Positions 26,001 to 38,596 of a stretch of 64,000 nt of DNA are shown in pieces. Both the position numbers and the translations under genes were made by a program. Position 1 is the stretch's first letter, and every line of letters starts with the position of its first letter. The notes under the pieces were generated by a model that saw only the letters and a list, made by a program, of their open reading frames with translations, ran no database searches and had not been told where the DNA came from. Source of the stretch: Diplolepis rosae (lineage: Eukaryota; Arthropoda; Insecta; Hymenoptera; Diplolepididae); contig JAPYXD010000555.1 in the NCBI GenBank assembly GCA_030998225.1, positions 9,796,001-9,860,000 of the forward strand, read 5' to 3'.

Positions 26001-29000
26001 TATATTTCCATACGTTTACTTGTCCCGAGCCTTTGTCCTCCCAAGCGTTTGTATTACTGTTTTGACGCATTAGATTGGCTTTCTGTGTGAATATGGACGT
26101 TTCTCCTTCAGCAATACCAGCTACTTTGTTGTCTTTGATTGAAGATTTTTCTTCTGACATAGGTGGCTTATTTGTGGTTGCTATTAGATTAACCCAAAAT
26201 AATATCAACTTAAAAAATGCCTTTAATATTTGCAACGTATTGACGACAAATTTTAACGCGCTCATTGCTAATCAATGGCTCAAAGAGATTGACCTTTGAT
26301 TGTTTTGATTTATAAAAGCACCTTATTTAATAAGCAAGCTATTCCTTTAGGTTTAAAGAGGATTTTTGCGATGGAAATAATGAAAAGTTATTTTCACTTG
26401 AATTCAAAATCTAACTTAAAAATATTGTTAACTGTGTAGTTACTTATGTTAAATTCTGATAATTATAAGTTTTGGATCAAATAAACACTTCCTTTGTCAC
26501 CGATTTTATAACATCATAGGTTATTAATCTTTCGTTGCTAAACTCATGGCCAATAAGAGGATTTTATTCACGCACTCAAGCACTCATGATAATACTTTCT
26601 GTAAAATTTCTGATTAGTAAGATAAAAAAAATATGTAATCAAGAACTAAAATCAGACAAAAAACTGATTTTTTAAATTTTTCTTAAAAACTATTGATTTT
26701 GGAAAAAATATATTCATTAATAAAAATATTCCGTTTTTTAAGGCCTACTGTTTTACAAGGTAATTTTTTTGTATTTGACTGGACGCAAAATGTGGCATTA
26801 TTGACGCACCTCCTTTATAAATAATTTCCGTTTCATTCTTTATAAAATAAAATGAGATAAATAATTCCTTAATATCTTTTATGTATATATTGACGTGAAA
26901 TTACGTTTTCAAATTTTAATCTTTGAGAATATTAAGTGCAACTTTCGAAAGATTAATAGGGACATTTACTTAATATCCAATAGAAAATATGAAATGTTGA
27001 TAAACTAGCTTTAGATTATTTATACGCACCACTAACAGCATCTGTAACTTCAGGTACTGGACCATGTGGACGTCTAAGAGGTTTTTGAGCTCCAAAAACA
27101 TTTCCTAAAACAAATAATATAGTAATTTATTTTTTGGTAAACTTAAAATCAAAACCTTTAATCTTGCAAACCACTAAAGAATTAATAAACAATAAACTCT
27201 TGAATTCTTAAAATGAACACTTAAATTCAAATTGAAATTTTATCAAAATAATGAATCTTTTCATTTGAATTACTTTTGCCAACATGAACGATAAATATTT
27301 TAATTTTGAGGTAAGTTTCGAACACTATCAAGCGTATCTATGATATAGAAATTTATCCGTGAAAATAGGTATATATTTAAATTATTTGCAAAAATAGGGA
27401 CAAGTTTTGAAGAAAAAAGAAATTAAAAATATTCATCTAAGTATTTCTTACCACTTTGAGGAGCCTCCGTTTGATTATCACTAGCTTTTACGAACGAGAT
27501 ACTCGCAGAAGGTTGTGCTGTTGTTGATGGGGAACCAAAACCTTTAATGGCAGAGCTTAAAGCACTTGTAGCTGCATCCTTATTAGTATCAGTCTTTCCA
27601 AAAGAAAACTGAGCAAATGGACTAACTTTTGCAGGCTCTTCTTTTTGAACCTTCTTAACCTCATCAGAAATAGGCTTTTGTAAAATAGGTTGGGAAACAA
27701 ACGTAAAACCTCCAAGTTTAACTGATGATTTATCGGTTTTAATTTCCGTCTTAGCCTCTAATTTAGATTCATTTTTATTAGTATCCACTTTCTTGGCATT
27801 TTCTTTCGGCTTTTCAGGAGACACGGGCAAGCTCGATTTAGCTTTATCGAAGTTCTCCTTAAACGACAACGCCTCTTCTTCAGTCTTGAATCTAATACAT
27901 AATTTTTCCAACCTAACTTCTTCATCAGCGAAATCATTCGCGACCCAAATCCAAGCTTTGTTATTACTGGGCATAGCTGTTAATTCCATATCTCTCTGCA
28001 GCATGTGATTAGCACAGATTTTGAAGACTTGATCTCTACGCATCAGCAAACGAACCTTACCCTCTTGATTCTTGAGCAACTTTACGTTACCAATTCCTCT
28101 TTCTTTCCATTCTTTATCAGCAAATCTGAAAAGTTTTGCCCTCGCACTAAACAATGTCGTCTCATCCTCTTCTCCAGTCGTTACTGCAACCTCAGCAGGA
28201 AGGGGAATAACAGGAACAAAGTCTGGAATTGGATCATGCTCCACTTCATTACAGATTTCAATCGAGTTATTTAGTGAGCCAGTTGACAGAATGCTTGTAT
28301 TATGGTCACTCGACTTCTCCGTAGGAGGTTTGCTCATTGGCGATGTAATTGTCATTGTCGTTGTCAAGGGAGGTAAATTCACTGTAGTCGGGATCATTGC
28401 TTGAGAAGGCATCGAAATCTGATAACTATGAGGTGCATTTTCCAAGCTCGAGGTAACAGTTGTACTTCCTAATCTGTGCTGTGCAGGAATTGTGACACTC
28501 AGCATTGGTTGAACTGTAGGAACTGTAGTTGGTAAAACATCAGAGGATGTGATAACAACATTAACTGGTGGGGCCTTATTCACTGGGATGTTTTTGGTTG
28601 GAGTGTTCATTGTATCTGTCTTGGGAGGTTCTATTTTCGACATCATAGGCATCTGTTGGACAGGCATATGTTGATTCGACATCGATGGTGGAACAGGAGG
28701 AAAGAGAGTTTGCTGTAAGACACTATCTGGCATTTTTGGGATCTGCCCTATTGTTTGATCTACAGGATGGCGAGGGTACATGGGAGGCACAGGATAAACA
28801 TTAGCCGCATACAGAGAAGATATGTGATGATTAGGGTCGTTAAAAGGCAGACTTCCTTGGTAATATCCTATTGCCTGGCCTTGAAGTGTTCCTGAAGGAT
28901 AAACAAGGCTTGAGTAAGGATGTCTTGGCGACTGGGTGAAAATATTGCCAGGAATAGATGAATTCTGAGGTGGCTGGGCAGCAGAATTTTGATAATTGTA

Positions 29001-32000
29001 CTCTCCATAGTTCTCTTCCTCGAGGAAATAGAGATCTTCTAAATTGTGATTGGCAGTGGCTGGAGGTCGCTGCTTCAGAGTTTCAAGTCGCAAATCGGCG
29101 ACTTCTTTCTTTAGTTCTTCCAGTTTCTCCATCATAATGCGGTTGGACTCCATAAGCACTTTGTTCTGATCCATTACGGTTTGCATGATATTCTCTTTAA
29201 GATGCAATAACTGACGAATTTGTGCATCAAGTCGCTCGGGACTGGGTCGAGCTTCAGATCGACTTCTGGTGAACTCAATATCATGATGCTGAGGTCTACA
29301 AGGTGTACTTGATTGTTTTGGAGTACGATGAACAGTTCTTTGAGGTGTTTGGAGGAAATGAATAGAATTTTCGATTCCCATAGAGGTATTTATGACAGGT
29401 ATTTCATCGTTGCTTTGAGCAGAGGAGTAACTTTCCTCGGACATCCCATCGCAGTCATTTTTGTTGATTCCGTTTCGCCAAAGATCGGGATCTATTCTTT
29501 TGAGTTCGTTCTCAATGTCGGCTATGTGGGTGAAGAGCTCGGAATTCAGGGGATGCTTTTGATCAACCTCTGGACTTCGCAAACGATCAAGGGTCAAATA
29601 GAAGCAATTACGAGCTTTTGTTAACATAATTACGCGCTGAGATCTTGTTTCAGAAGTGATACTCTCTTTATGTAAGCAGCCCACTAAATCATCAGCAAGT
29701 TTCTTGTAAACTTTACCCTGTTCGAAGGAAGCTTCAGGACATTTAAGTACCTGTAAAGCATCGATTGCTCGTTCATACTCTTTATTACGTATTAGCTTTT
29801 GAACTAGAAGAAGTCTACCTTCTTCCATGGCATTGGTTAATTCTATGTTGTTCATTTCCTTTCCTTGATAGTCGAATAATTTAGTAGTGGTATTACGAAT
29901 AGCTTGGTTGTTTTGCAGTCTCTCGAGGAGAGGAATTGCAGCTGCCCAGTAAAGTTCATAGCGAGCCTCAAGCGCTGGAATATCACAGTGCTCTGGGTTC
30001 TTTTCTTTAAGAGTCTTCGCCCTATGATGAAATATTCTGGCAAGATGAACCAAGATGTTAGGATGCAGTCCGTGATTTCCGATACATCGTACGACTTCTA
30101 AACCTCGCTGAAGTTCTTGTCTAATCTCCCCAATATCGTTCATACATCCTTCGTGTTGTCGGTACATTTTGTAGGCAAAGGCCCACCATTTTTCTTGAGT
30201 AGCAGTGCAAAGTGTGTTGGTAAGATCAGCGGGTAAGGTGGGTAGTCTTCCAGGATTTACAAAATTACTCCGCTGCTGTTCTTCGACGGAAATAAAGGTA
30301 CAGAGTACTACAGCATTCAGGAAAGCGTCGATGTCGAGTCTGCTTAATGTATCAGGTGCAGATTGGTTTAAATTATAAACTGAGAGTTGCAATTCCGGGA
30401 ATAAATGTGAGGTTTGATGAGGGTGAGGCTCACTATTTTTCTGTGATCCCCGAGGACGGTTTGTGATACCTAACCAGACCTGATGGTGTAACGAGTCTGG
30501 CCAGACTTCTTCAGATATCTCGTCGAATCTTTTGAGTTCGTTCTGAGTACAAAGTCTCAAAGGTGGATTGGCTATTCTGTGACTTGCAAAGTACGAGGTC
30601 TTGCTTTGTAAATGTAGCCTGCTTATAAAAATTCTCTGAAAGATACGCTCCCTCCATGTTCCGGTACAAAACTTGTCGATTTTTTCCATCAAGCGATTCG
30701 GCTCATCCCTAGCGTAATCTTGAAGAACGTGACCAGCCTGGCTGCATCGATAAGAACCCTCTTTGTGCCATAGATGGACTTGGTTTTTGCTCTCGTCTTT
30801 TAAATGCACAGCCCAGGGAGAGGTTGGATCAACAGGAACCACGTGCAGTGCAGTGAGGAAAAGTGGCGCGCATAAGCGACCAGCTTCACTCCAACTTCCT
30901 TGCTCCCGTTTAGTTTTCCGTAAAATTAAACAAGCTATGTGGAAGTGTAGTTGTCCCCACATGTGTGAGAACATGTTTTCCATAAAAAGTGGATTTGTCG
31001 AAAAGTTTTGCAACTTTGCCTCATACAAAGCTTGATCAAAACTAAAAAACAAAATTGAAACAATTATTAATGTAATATAATTATTTAGTAAATTAGTAAG
31101 CTAGATTACGTCTATACATACTTGAATACTGCTTGAGTAGCTTCGGTTAAAGACTTCTTTAAAATAATACCCTGCTCTTTGAGACACAGGGTAGCAAATC
31201 TTTCCAGTGCGGAAATATATAAAACCCAGAACGACCAGTCTTGTTTTTTTTTACTTTTACACTTAGCTAGCAGATCACATAAAACTTGGTACCAAGAGAC
31301 GTTATCTCTGTGAACCTGTGTTGCCTCGACATCGAAAGCGTGTTTGTAAGCTTCATCAAGTTTATTCTTCTCCATGTAATGTTTTAATAATTTGACACGT
31401 AATTGTACATCTTTTGGTCTTACAGATAATTCGGCTGTAATTTCGAAAATGAAATTATCAAGAAAATAATTTTGTATTATAATTAAAAAAAGAAAATAAT
31501 TAAGTTTATTTTTATGCTTACATGCAATGAGCGCTTTAAGATCTTCGCCATTGTTATCAGGTTTGTCAACTGTGAGCAATTTTTCTTTTAATTGAAATAC
31601 TATAGGATGATGAGGAAACTGTTTATCAGCCCTTTCAACCCAATACCTAGCTCTAGTAACGTCAAGCCCTACGTCCATATCAGCAAGTAGCTCACAAACT
31701 GAAATGTGACGATAATTAATTGTTAATTAAATATAGATGAAAAGACTCAAAGGTAGAATAATATGAACATTTTACCTTTTAAGACTAAGTCATCCTGTCT
31801 GCTCTCGAGTTCAAGAGATATTTTATACTGAGAAAGAGCATCTTCCTTCTGTCCAAGAGCTTCAAGAATTTGACCAAGAAGTTTATGTGCTCCAGCAGAC
31901 TCTGTTCGCACTTCCAAATAGCTTGAGACATACCGTTTCGCAGCTTCATAGTCTCCCACTTGGAAGTATAATTTTGCAATATTGTAACAACGAAGATTCC

Positions 32001-32884
32001 TCTGTAATATTTCAAGAAATTCATTGGAAAATTAAAATAGCTTTACATCTAAGAAGTAAATGAAAAATATGATAAATAAACCATTAAAAATATGCTTTTA
32101 ATATTTTTATACGTGTACCCATTTAGACTAATTACAACTCGAATGATTAAAATAATAATTCACAATGGAACATTAATAAAATTTATACTATTTTGAAATT
32201 CAAACTACCATAAACACTAGTAATGCAAGAAAACTTATAAATATTATTACGAATAGAGAAAAATTACGAAGTAATTGATTATATATCGGCTATTCATGAT
32301 GTATCTGGCTCTTAATATCAACGTCATTTTTTGGCAAAGATTAAACTATTCGCTTCTTTACAATACTATATAAAATAAAAATGGATCAAGTTCTAAGAAA
32401 TATCGAGTTGCCCGCAAAGCAGATACTTAACCTCAAAATTCAGCTTGCAAGTACAATTTCTTTTAAATTTTGCTATTGATTGAAAAGTAAGGCAACTTTA
32501 AGAAACTTTTAATGTCCAGTAAAAAGTTAACAAGCTTACTTCCTTATTTATGAGAGCCTGGCGCATGTTTTTGTCTTTTAAATTGAAAGTCAAGGTGAGC
32601 AGGAAAAAAATGTCGGTGATTTTGATGATTTCAACGTTAGCATGTGATGAGCATGAGTGCGAAACAAAATAAATATATTATTTGGCAAACTTGATAAGTA
32701 TGAATGTATCAATTGGATTTTAAAAAGCCGATACAGATTAGCAACGTGGGTAAGTCATTTAGTGGATTTTGTTACATAGTTTTTGGATTTCTTCCATAAA
32801 GGATAACCTTACCTCATTTTCATCCTTTAACTTCCGAAATACGTCTTGAACGTGCCGATCAACGTCTTTTTTTGTTCGAAACAT
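20008..32884 (-). CDS. Nup358: nucleoporin Nup358/RanBP2
   Basis: Fifteen exons join in phase: 32884-32813, 32001-31776, 31698-31522, 31434-31122, 31041-27452, 27104-27030, 26180-26020, 25891-25685, 25557-23004, 22270-22037, 21923-21564, 21049-21023, 20853-20534, 20427-20302, 20076-20008, giving about 2,836 aa. Order: N-terminal TPR/helical domain (1-900; MFRTKKDVDRHV start, YWVERA, SELSVRPKDV); coiled coil near 950-1000; RanBD1 (~1195-1330); degenerate RanBD2 (~1495-1625); three RanBP2 C4 zinc fingers (~1650-1795, GSW.C..C...N......C.AC); RanBD3 (~1925-2065); an EIIYEVKVTPEEKEAAKKLQ motif like the SUMO-E3 internal repeats; FG-rich stretch (VFG, IFGG); RanBD4 (~2515-2650); acidic run; degenerate RanBD5 (~2700-2815). 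There is no cyclophilin domain, as in flies. It is the cytoplasmic pore filament protein, binding RanGTP and RanGAP-SUMO. The 27-nt exon 12 is the least certain part. Confidence 0.95.
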
Positions 32885-33728
32885 GATTCCACCTTGTTTA
32901 GCGTCCTTCAATGTTATAAAATGCGGCGATCTTGTCAAAACTTGTATGTTAAATTGCTAAAGACAACACTAAAAAGCATGGCACATGAACTTTTCATTGC
33001 ACGCACGCAAATCACTTTCAAACGGTTTTGCTTGCGGAACTGACAACTTCTCAAGGTGATTCAAAATGGTCGATAATAAAAATACCCGCTTTTTTAAATT
33101 CACCAATAAGAATCCAATTACTTGTAAAGTGATTGGTCACGTTATTAAAACCCTTTAATGTATAATTTTATTCATTGGACAGCCTTAAAAGTCTTACAAA
33201 GAAATTTTAAAACTCTATTAGTTGATTGGACGATAATTTAAGACGAAAGATCATCCAGAAATTTCTACTTTCCCACTTTTTGCTTCGTAAATTACGGAAA
33301 ATGCCGAAATGGGGGAAACGAGTAATTTTACTATAGATACTTCTTATGCTTCTTCGGCTTATCTTTTTATTATTACGAATACGATTGAATTTACAAATTT
33401 TATTTACATTCAACGTACATAAGGAATAATACTGATTAAATATGATTTTATACCTAATTGATTCATAAGTACAGCAAAATTTCATATAATGCATATCCTA
33501 ACCTCAAAATAGATACAACTTAAATTATAAATACAACAATATTTTGATTTATAACAATATTTATGACGGATTTTTCTGATATTTAAAATATGCTGTTTGA
33601 TAAGAAGTTACCGTAAATTACTATTGAATTTTTTTTCCGTTTTTGAAGTTGAGTTGTCCGCGCCAACAGAATTTTTAAAGCCTGCCTTTATTATTCTAAA
33701 TGAATTTTGAGTTAATATACAATGGATA
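32885..33728. promoter_or_regulatory. divergent intergenic region Nup358 / XRCC3
   Basis: 844 bp separate the start codons of two head-to-head genes, so promoters for both must lie here, possibly shared. No TATA box stands out near either start. Short frames within it have no domain. Confidence 0.5.
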
Positions 33729-34969
33729 ATGAAGGAGACAACAGTTGAAAATAGCCTTTTTGGTATGATTTTGATTTTTTATATATAATAGTATAATTTG
33801 GCATAATTAATCAAAATATTTTTTATGGAATCCTTCAATTTTAGGAATAACTGCTGATACATTGAAAAAAAATGAATCATTTTTAACAAGTGGATGTGCA
33901 GAAATAGATTCTGCATTAAGAGGAGGTTTTTCACGAAGAGGCATAACTCAAATTTATGGAGAAGCTGGAAGTGGGAAAACTCAGTTTGCTCTTCAGCTAT
34001 GCCTCACCGTTCAAATTCCATTGAACGAAAAAGCAGAACCATCCGGTAAAATAGTGAACATGAAAACGACCAAAAACGAGGGAATTGATTCTCAAGTATG
34101 ATCATACTATGAAAGAATATCAACTGTTACAGGTGCTGTCTACATTTGTACAGAGGCTCATTTTCCAACTAAGCGTTTGCAGGATTTATTAAGAAAATCA
34201 CATATTGCTAAAAAACATTCCGTTAGTGGTGATTTGATATTTGTAGAACATGTTCCAACCATGGTAAAATCATTTTATTTAAAAAATAATTATGTTAATG
34301 TCTGAGTAGTAAAGTGTTAATTTTTACTCTTCCGTTTCAGGACCAATTGGAACAATGCATAATTCAAAAAATTCCATTACTTTTACAAAATCGAAAAATA
34401 GGTCTATTGATAGTGGACTCAATTGCAGCTCCATATAGAGTAGAGTATGACGATAAGGAATTAAAAAGCAGAGCCAAAAGTTTAAGGAAGATTGGCCAGC
34501 AATTGCATACTATTTCCAAAGATTACAATGTCTCTGTGATTTGCATTAACCAGGTAAGGTATTTCCCTAGAAAAACAAAAATAAAAATAGTATATCAAAA
34601 ATATGAGACACTTTATCACAACCTAATTCCTTACGAAAAACAAGAAGAAAAACAAACAAAAATTATGGACAGTTTATGAGCAACAGTCCTAGAATTACAA
34701 ATTTATAAATGTGAATTAATGTATGTTTATATTTACAACTTAATTTCACTTTATAGGTATCAGCTGTGATAAGTAAAGACCCAATTAGAAATACATGCAG
34801 TGATGAACAACCAGCCCTCGGCATTGTTTGGGCAAATCTTATCACGAATTCATTACATTTATATAGAAAAGATGGTCATCGGTATTTATGTACAATGAAT
34901 TCATCCTATTTGCCTCGGAGCATTGTTGAATTTGAAATTCGTAATATTGGAGTAGTTGGAGTTGAGTAA
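33729..34969 (+). CDS. XRCC3: DNA repair protein XRCC3-like (RAD51 paralog)
   Basis: Five plus-strand exons, 33729-33762, 33845-34045, 34133-34263, 34341-34553 and 34757-34969, give 263 aa. The RecA/RAD51 core is clear: SGCAEIDSALRGG, Walker A GEAGSGKT (residues 50-57), GAVYICTEAHFPTKRLQ, Walker B LLIVDS (Asp 148), and the ending VSAVISKDP...PALGIVWANL. The spacing and GAVYICTE block point to XRCC3 (fly spn-B), which pairs with another paralog to load or stabilise RAD51 in homologous recombination and meiosis. The start MKETTVENSLFG is the only one giving proper phase into exon 2. The N-terminal helical domain seen in longer XRCC3 proteins is absent, so the protein is about 80 residues short. 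The exon 2 donor at 34046 was chosen because it restores the conserved GAVYICTE join. Confidence 0.9.
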
Positions 34970-35060
34970 TCTCCTAAATTTGCAATTCAAAATTAATTGT
35001 ATTTTATATTTCATAATGAGAATTAAAATTTACATAAATACAGTATTTATTCTGAACAGA

Positions 35061-36133
35061 TTAAATAGAATCTGATTGAACTAAATTATTGATGTCAGAA
35101 AAAGCAGATATGTCTAGAGTTCTTATAATTCTTGAGGGCTTCCATTTGTTCTGTGGATCAAAAGTATTGAATGGATCGGTTGTTTTTACATCTAAATTCT
35201 CCACTTCGTTACAAAGAATTAATCTAAAAAATTAGTAAATATTGAATATGATTCCCTAGTCAAATTAAAGGTCTTTTTCGTTGAAATTATTTTAAAATTG
35301 AGAAAATTGTACAAGCATATTACCTTAATGCATGCAGAAAAGTTCTATGGGGCTCCGTATCTTTTTTTCCACTATATGTGTAATCACCTATTATAGTATG
35401 ACCAATATACAAGCAATGTACACGTAGTTGATGTCTGCGGCCAGTTTTTGGATATAGTAAAACTTTCGTGGCTGGCTTATTACTTATGAAACCATGTTCA
35501 AGAACCAATAAACCAGTGGCGGAACTTCTTGGTTTTTGGCAAAAAATACTGTCACTCGTACACATTTTTCGACTTCCGTTTATTTCCCTTATGTCATGTC
35601 CTGTGAGAATGATTTTATAACAATTTTTATTCAGATAAATGAACAAATTCACAGAATTTTTTAACAAGATTTTTGCCTAACCTATTGGTTTAGAGATAAT
35701 CATGTTTAATTTGTGAAGATGGCCATGCACGATTGCCAAATAATATTTCTTCACTTTTCTCTTTTCAAAGGCATTTGATGCAGCTTGAGCAGATTGTTTA
35801 TTTAATGCTATACAAATGACTCCACTTGTTGCATAATCTAATCTATGGACAAAATAAAATTCGTGTCGCAAATTAGGATTTACGAGAGTTGGGAACATTT
35901 TTCCTAATTTCAACTGCAAAGTGCTCTGAAAATGGGAGAAGATTTATTAGAAAAAATGCTGACTATTTAAGAAAGTAAATCATCATTTATTGGAACTATG
36001 GAGGTTGTTTAATTACCTCAACATTGGGATCGTTGCTGTTAATCACCATGTCATAAGGCTTGTTGACAACTAAAAAATATTCGCTGCAGTGCAGAACTTC
36101 TACTCGATTATCTATCTTTTTCTGTTCTAACAT
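35061..36133 (-). CDS. RPUSD1: RNA pseudouridine synthase, RPUSD1 type
   Basis: Four minus-strand exons, 36133-36017, 35925-35682, 35600-35324 and 35223-35061, give 266 aa. The RluA-family core is complete: YFLVVNKPYDM near the N-terminus, FVHRLDYATSG with the catalytic Asp (residue 69), KKYYLAIVHGHL, TGRRHQLRVHCLYIGHTIIGDYTY and FLHALR. Such enzymes isomerise uridine to pseudouridine in RNA. Best match by eye is RPUSD1, sharing the ..STSG/ATSG and VLLYPKTGRRHQLR blocks. An in-frame upstream ATG at 36274 would add 47 residues with a hydrophobic stretch. I start at 36133 because homologous N-termini begin shortly before this point. The stop is 91 bp from the XRCC3 stop, tail-to-tail, with an AATAAA at 35051-35046 inside that gap. 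Confidence 0.88.
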
Positions 36134-36457
36134 GTATTTAACAAATAGTAATATTTTTTCCAAACGATATTGTATTACGGAATAGAATACATAGAATAAA
36201 AAATTTAAAAAAGTGAAAAGCAGCAGAGCTGAAAATTTAGCATATGAATAAAAATAAGATAAAAGCCTCATCATTTTACGACATGGTCTCCATTTTAATA
36301 GTGCTTAAAATTAACATTCAACTTAAGACACTTCTGATAAAGTAAATAGTAAATAAGAACATTTTCCCTGTTTTGTAAACACCAACAAACACATGCATTT
36401 TCACATTCCTTCTTTCGCAAATGATTCACGTTCACAACTTGCCTTGCCATTCCGATA

Positions 36458-37240
36458 AAGGCGTATTTATACCTTTGGTTGGTTGGTCGATGACCGAACA
36501 ACATATCGTTTTACTCATTCTCACCTATTTTTCCAGAGTCGGGAAAACTTTCAGAAAAAGTTTGTAGTGGCGGGAAATTTAAAATGTTAAATATATATTC
36601 AAAAGTGCAAAGTAAATATTTAATGATATCTATAGTTATAAAAGGTACGTTATTGCTATTAAAAGTAAATTGTTTAATGCATTTGCATTGTAAAAGTAAA
36701 AATATGATATATAGAAAGTTTTAAAGACTGCACAGCAGATGCAACACTGGCACCTTTTTGAAAGTTGGGTTATGTTATGTTGACTGAAAATTTTGATCAT
36801 CGGGCATATCGTTCAGTGGGAATTTGGAGAGCATTTTAGGTAAGTAATCGTGACATTTATTAATAAAATCATCATAATAATAATTTATCATAACAATATT
36901 AGCACAGTTTGAATATCCATTATTTGGTGATTGATATAGTATAAAAGATAATAGAGCATGATGCATAACCTATATGTCGAATTGACTATATCTATGATAT
37001 ATAAAATTTAAGTAACATAAATAGTTAACACATTAATCAATAGTTGATAAATTTACTGTTGAAATATAACAAGTTTTTTATTTTCAGCTTCGAAATGGAT
37101 TACGAGTACTCTGGGGTGAGTTTCTTCACTTTACTTGTAACTAGGAAAGGACCGTCGGATGTAATGCCTGATAAAAGTGTATTAAAATGGGAACGAAAGA
37201 TAATAGTTTATTATTAAATTTTAAAGTTTACCTGGCGAAA
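36458..37240 (+). repeat. large inverted repeat, left arm (783 bp)
   Basis: This arm is the reverse complement of 38487-39269, equal in length and with one mismatch noticed (a T/C near 36678). It contains the first coding exon of the gene at 37095 and part of its first intron. The outer boundary sits 184 bp from the upstream RPUSD1 ATG (36274). Beyond both ends the similarity stops abruptly. Confidence 0.95.
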
Positions 37241-38596
37241 GGTCAGAATTAAATTGCTCTATCACCAGGTTCTGACGAAATTAAATGAACTACATTTTTA
37301 AGTTTCTTAGGTTCTCCTCTTATGATCTAAAATGTCAAAAGTTATAATTTTTAGTCAATTTATCTAGAAATTACAGTAATTTTTTATACTATATACAAAA
37401 GTTAAAAGCCTTGGAATTTATAATGTTCTATCTTAAATAATTTATAAACTCGTGAATTGAAAGCTTCCATAATAAATACTTTTTTTTGTGGATATCGAAT
37501 AAATAAAAAAACTCGAATGTAATTTTTACGCTATTTGTATATTATCCAATTGTAGATATTTTTTTCTATACGTTATAGGTTTTAGAATATTTATATTGCG
37601 AGATTTGCGCAGAGAAAATAGATGTCGTAGGTTCTGCTTACAACCACAAGTGCTTTGAATGCATTGATGATCCGGAGAATCTTGTAGTAGTTGGTAATAT
37701 AATTACTATTAAAGATTTCACATCCAGAGAGGAGATCAACTTTTTAGATGAAGATCTTTCAGTGGAATATTTAGATGAGTACGAAGAGGTTAGTGCATTT
37801 GTGAATTTATAAAAGTCACCGATACGATTGTATTCCATTGAAAAATTCCTTGAGGAAAACCTCGAGTAAATAAATGAATTATTCACAAGTAAATACACGC
37901 AGAAATATACGAGGAATTTATTCCAAAATTCACTCCAGGATTTACACGAATAAACCCACGTGTATTTACTCGAGGTTTTCCTGAAGGATTTTTGAAAGAA
38001 ATTAAAAATTCATTTATTATGAATTAATTTATATATTATAATTCATTATTATTCATAATCGGAACATTTTCAGTTTTTTTGTGCTCTTGTTATTCACATT
38101 ATTACGAGGTAAGTGGAAGATCAGCGATTTGTGAGCGAATTCGCTGACCGTTCATTGGACCGGTTCCGCTAGGGATGTTACTTCCCTAGTGAATTATTGC
38201 TTTTATTTCCATTAATATTTTTAGAAATTTTTTTATTTGTATTGCAGGTTGCGACAAACGCGTCTCCACATATTTTGAAAAGTCCGTTGACAAAAAATGT
38301 AAGTGAAATACCGCCAAAGGTTATATCGGCGATCACTTCATCGCGAAATAAGAACGCAAATTCTGTCCCGCGTGAAAAGAAGCAGGATGACAAAACCAAA
38401 AATGCAATAGATTTTTGCCGTAAGCAAAGCACTAAGAAAAATGATACTACTTCTTTAGATTTCAATGAAGCACGGACTTCCTTGAATTTCGCCAGGTAAA
38501 CTTTAAAATTTAATAATAAACTATTATCTTTCGTTCCCATTTTAATACACTTTTATCAGGCATTACATCCGACGGTCCTTTCCTAGTTACAAGTAA
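37095..38596 (+). CDS. unrecognised small protein with Cys/His cluster
   Basis: Four plus-strand exons fit in phase: 37095-37115, 37579-37788, 38248-38495 and 38560-38596, giving 171 aa. I do not recognise the family. Exon 2 holds a possible zinc-binding cluster, YCEICAEKIDVVGSAYNHK followed by CFEC (CxxC...HxxCxxC), then an acidic stretch (EEINFLDEDLSVEYLDEYEE). Exon 3 is Lys/Ser-rich and basic (REKKQDDKTKN). Exon 1 lies in the left arm of the inverted repeat, exons 2-3 mostly in the core, and exon 4 (ending FPSYK) in the right arm. Without the last splice, exon 3 stops at 38499. It is divergent from RPUSD1. The model is plausible because all sites and phases agree, but it could be the 5' part of a once longer gene. 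Confidence 0.55.
37840..37995. repeat. small fold-back element in intron 2
   Basis: aattccttgaggaaaacctc near 37843 is mirrored by gaggttttcctgaaggattt near 37971. A hairpin MITE of about 155 bp sits within the core of the larger inverted repeat. Confidence 0.65.

Noticed and set aside
34046..34095. Longer form of XRCC3 exon 2 ending at 34095
   Set aside because: It would put exon 3 out of frame; the donor at 34046 restores the conserved GAVYICTE block.
36775..36966. 63-codon open frame found identically at 38761-38952
   Set aside because: Its duplication is explained by the inverted-repeat arms. There is no domain or splice context, and it lies antisense in the promoter side of the gene at 37095.
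38178..38540. 120-codon minus-strand open frame
   Set aside because: Antisense shadow of exon 3 of the gene at 37095.
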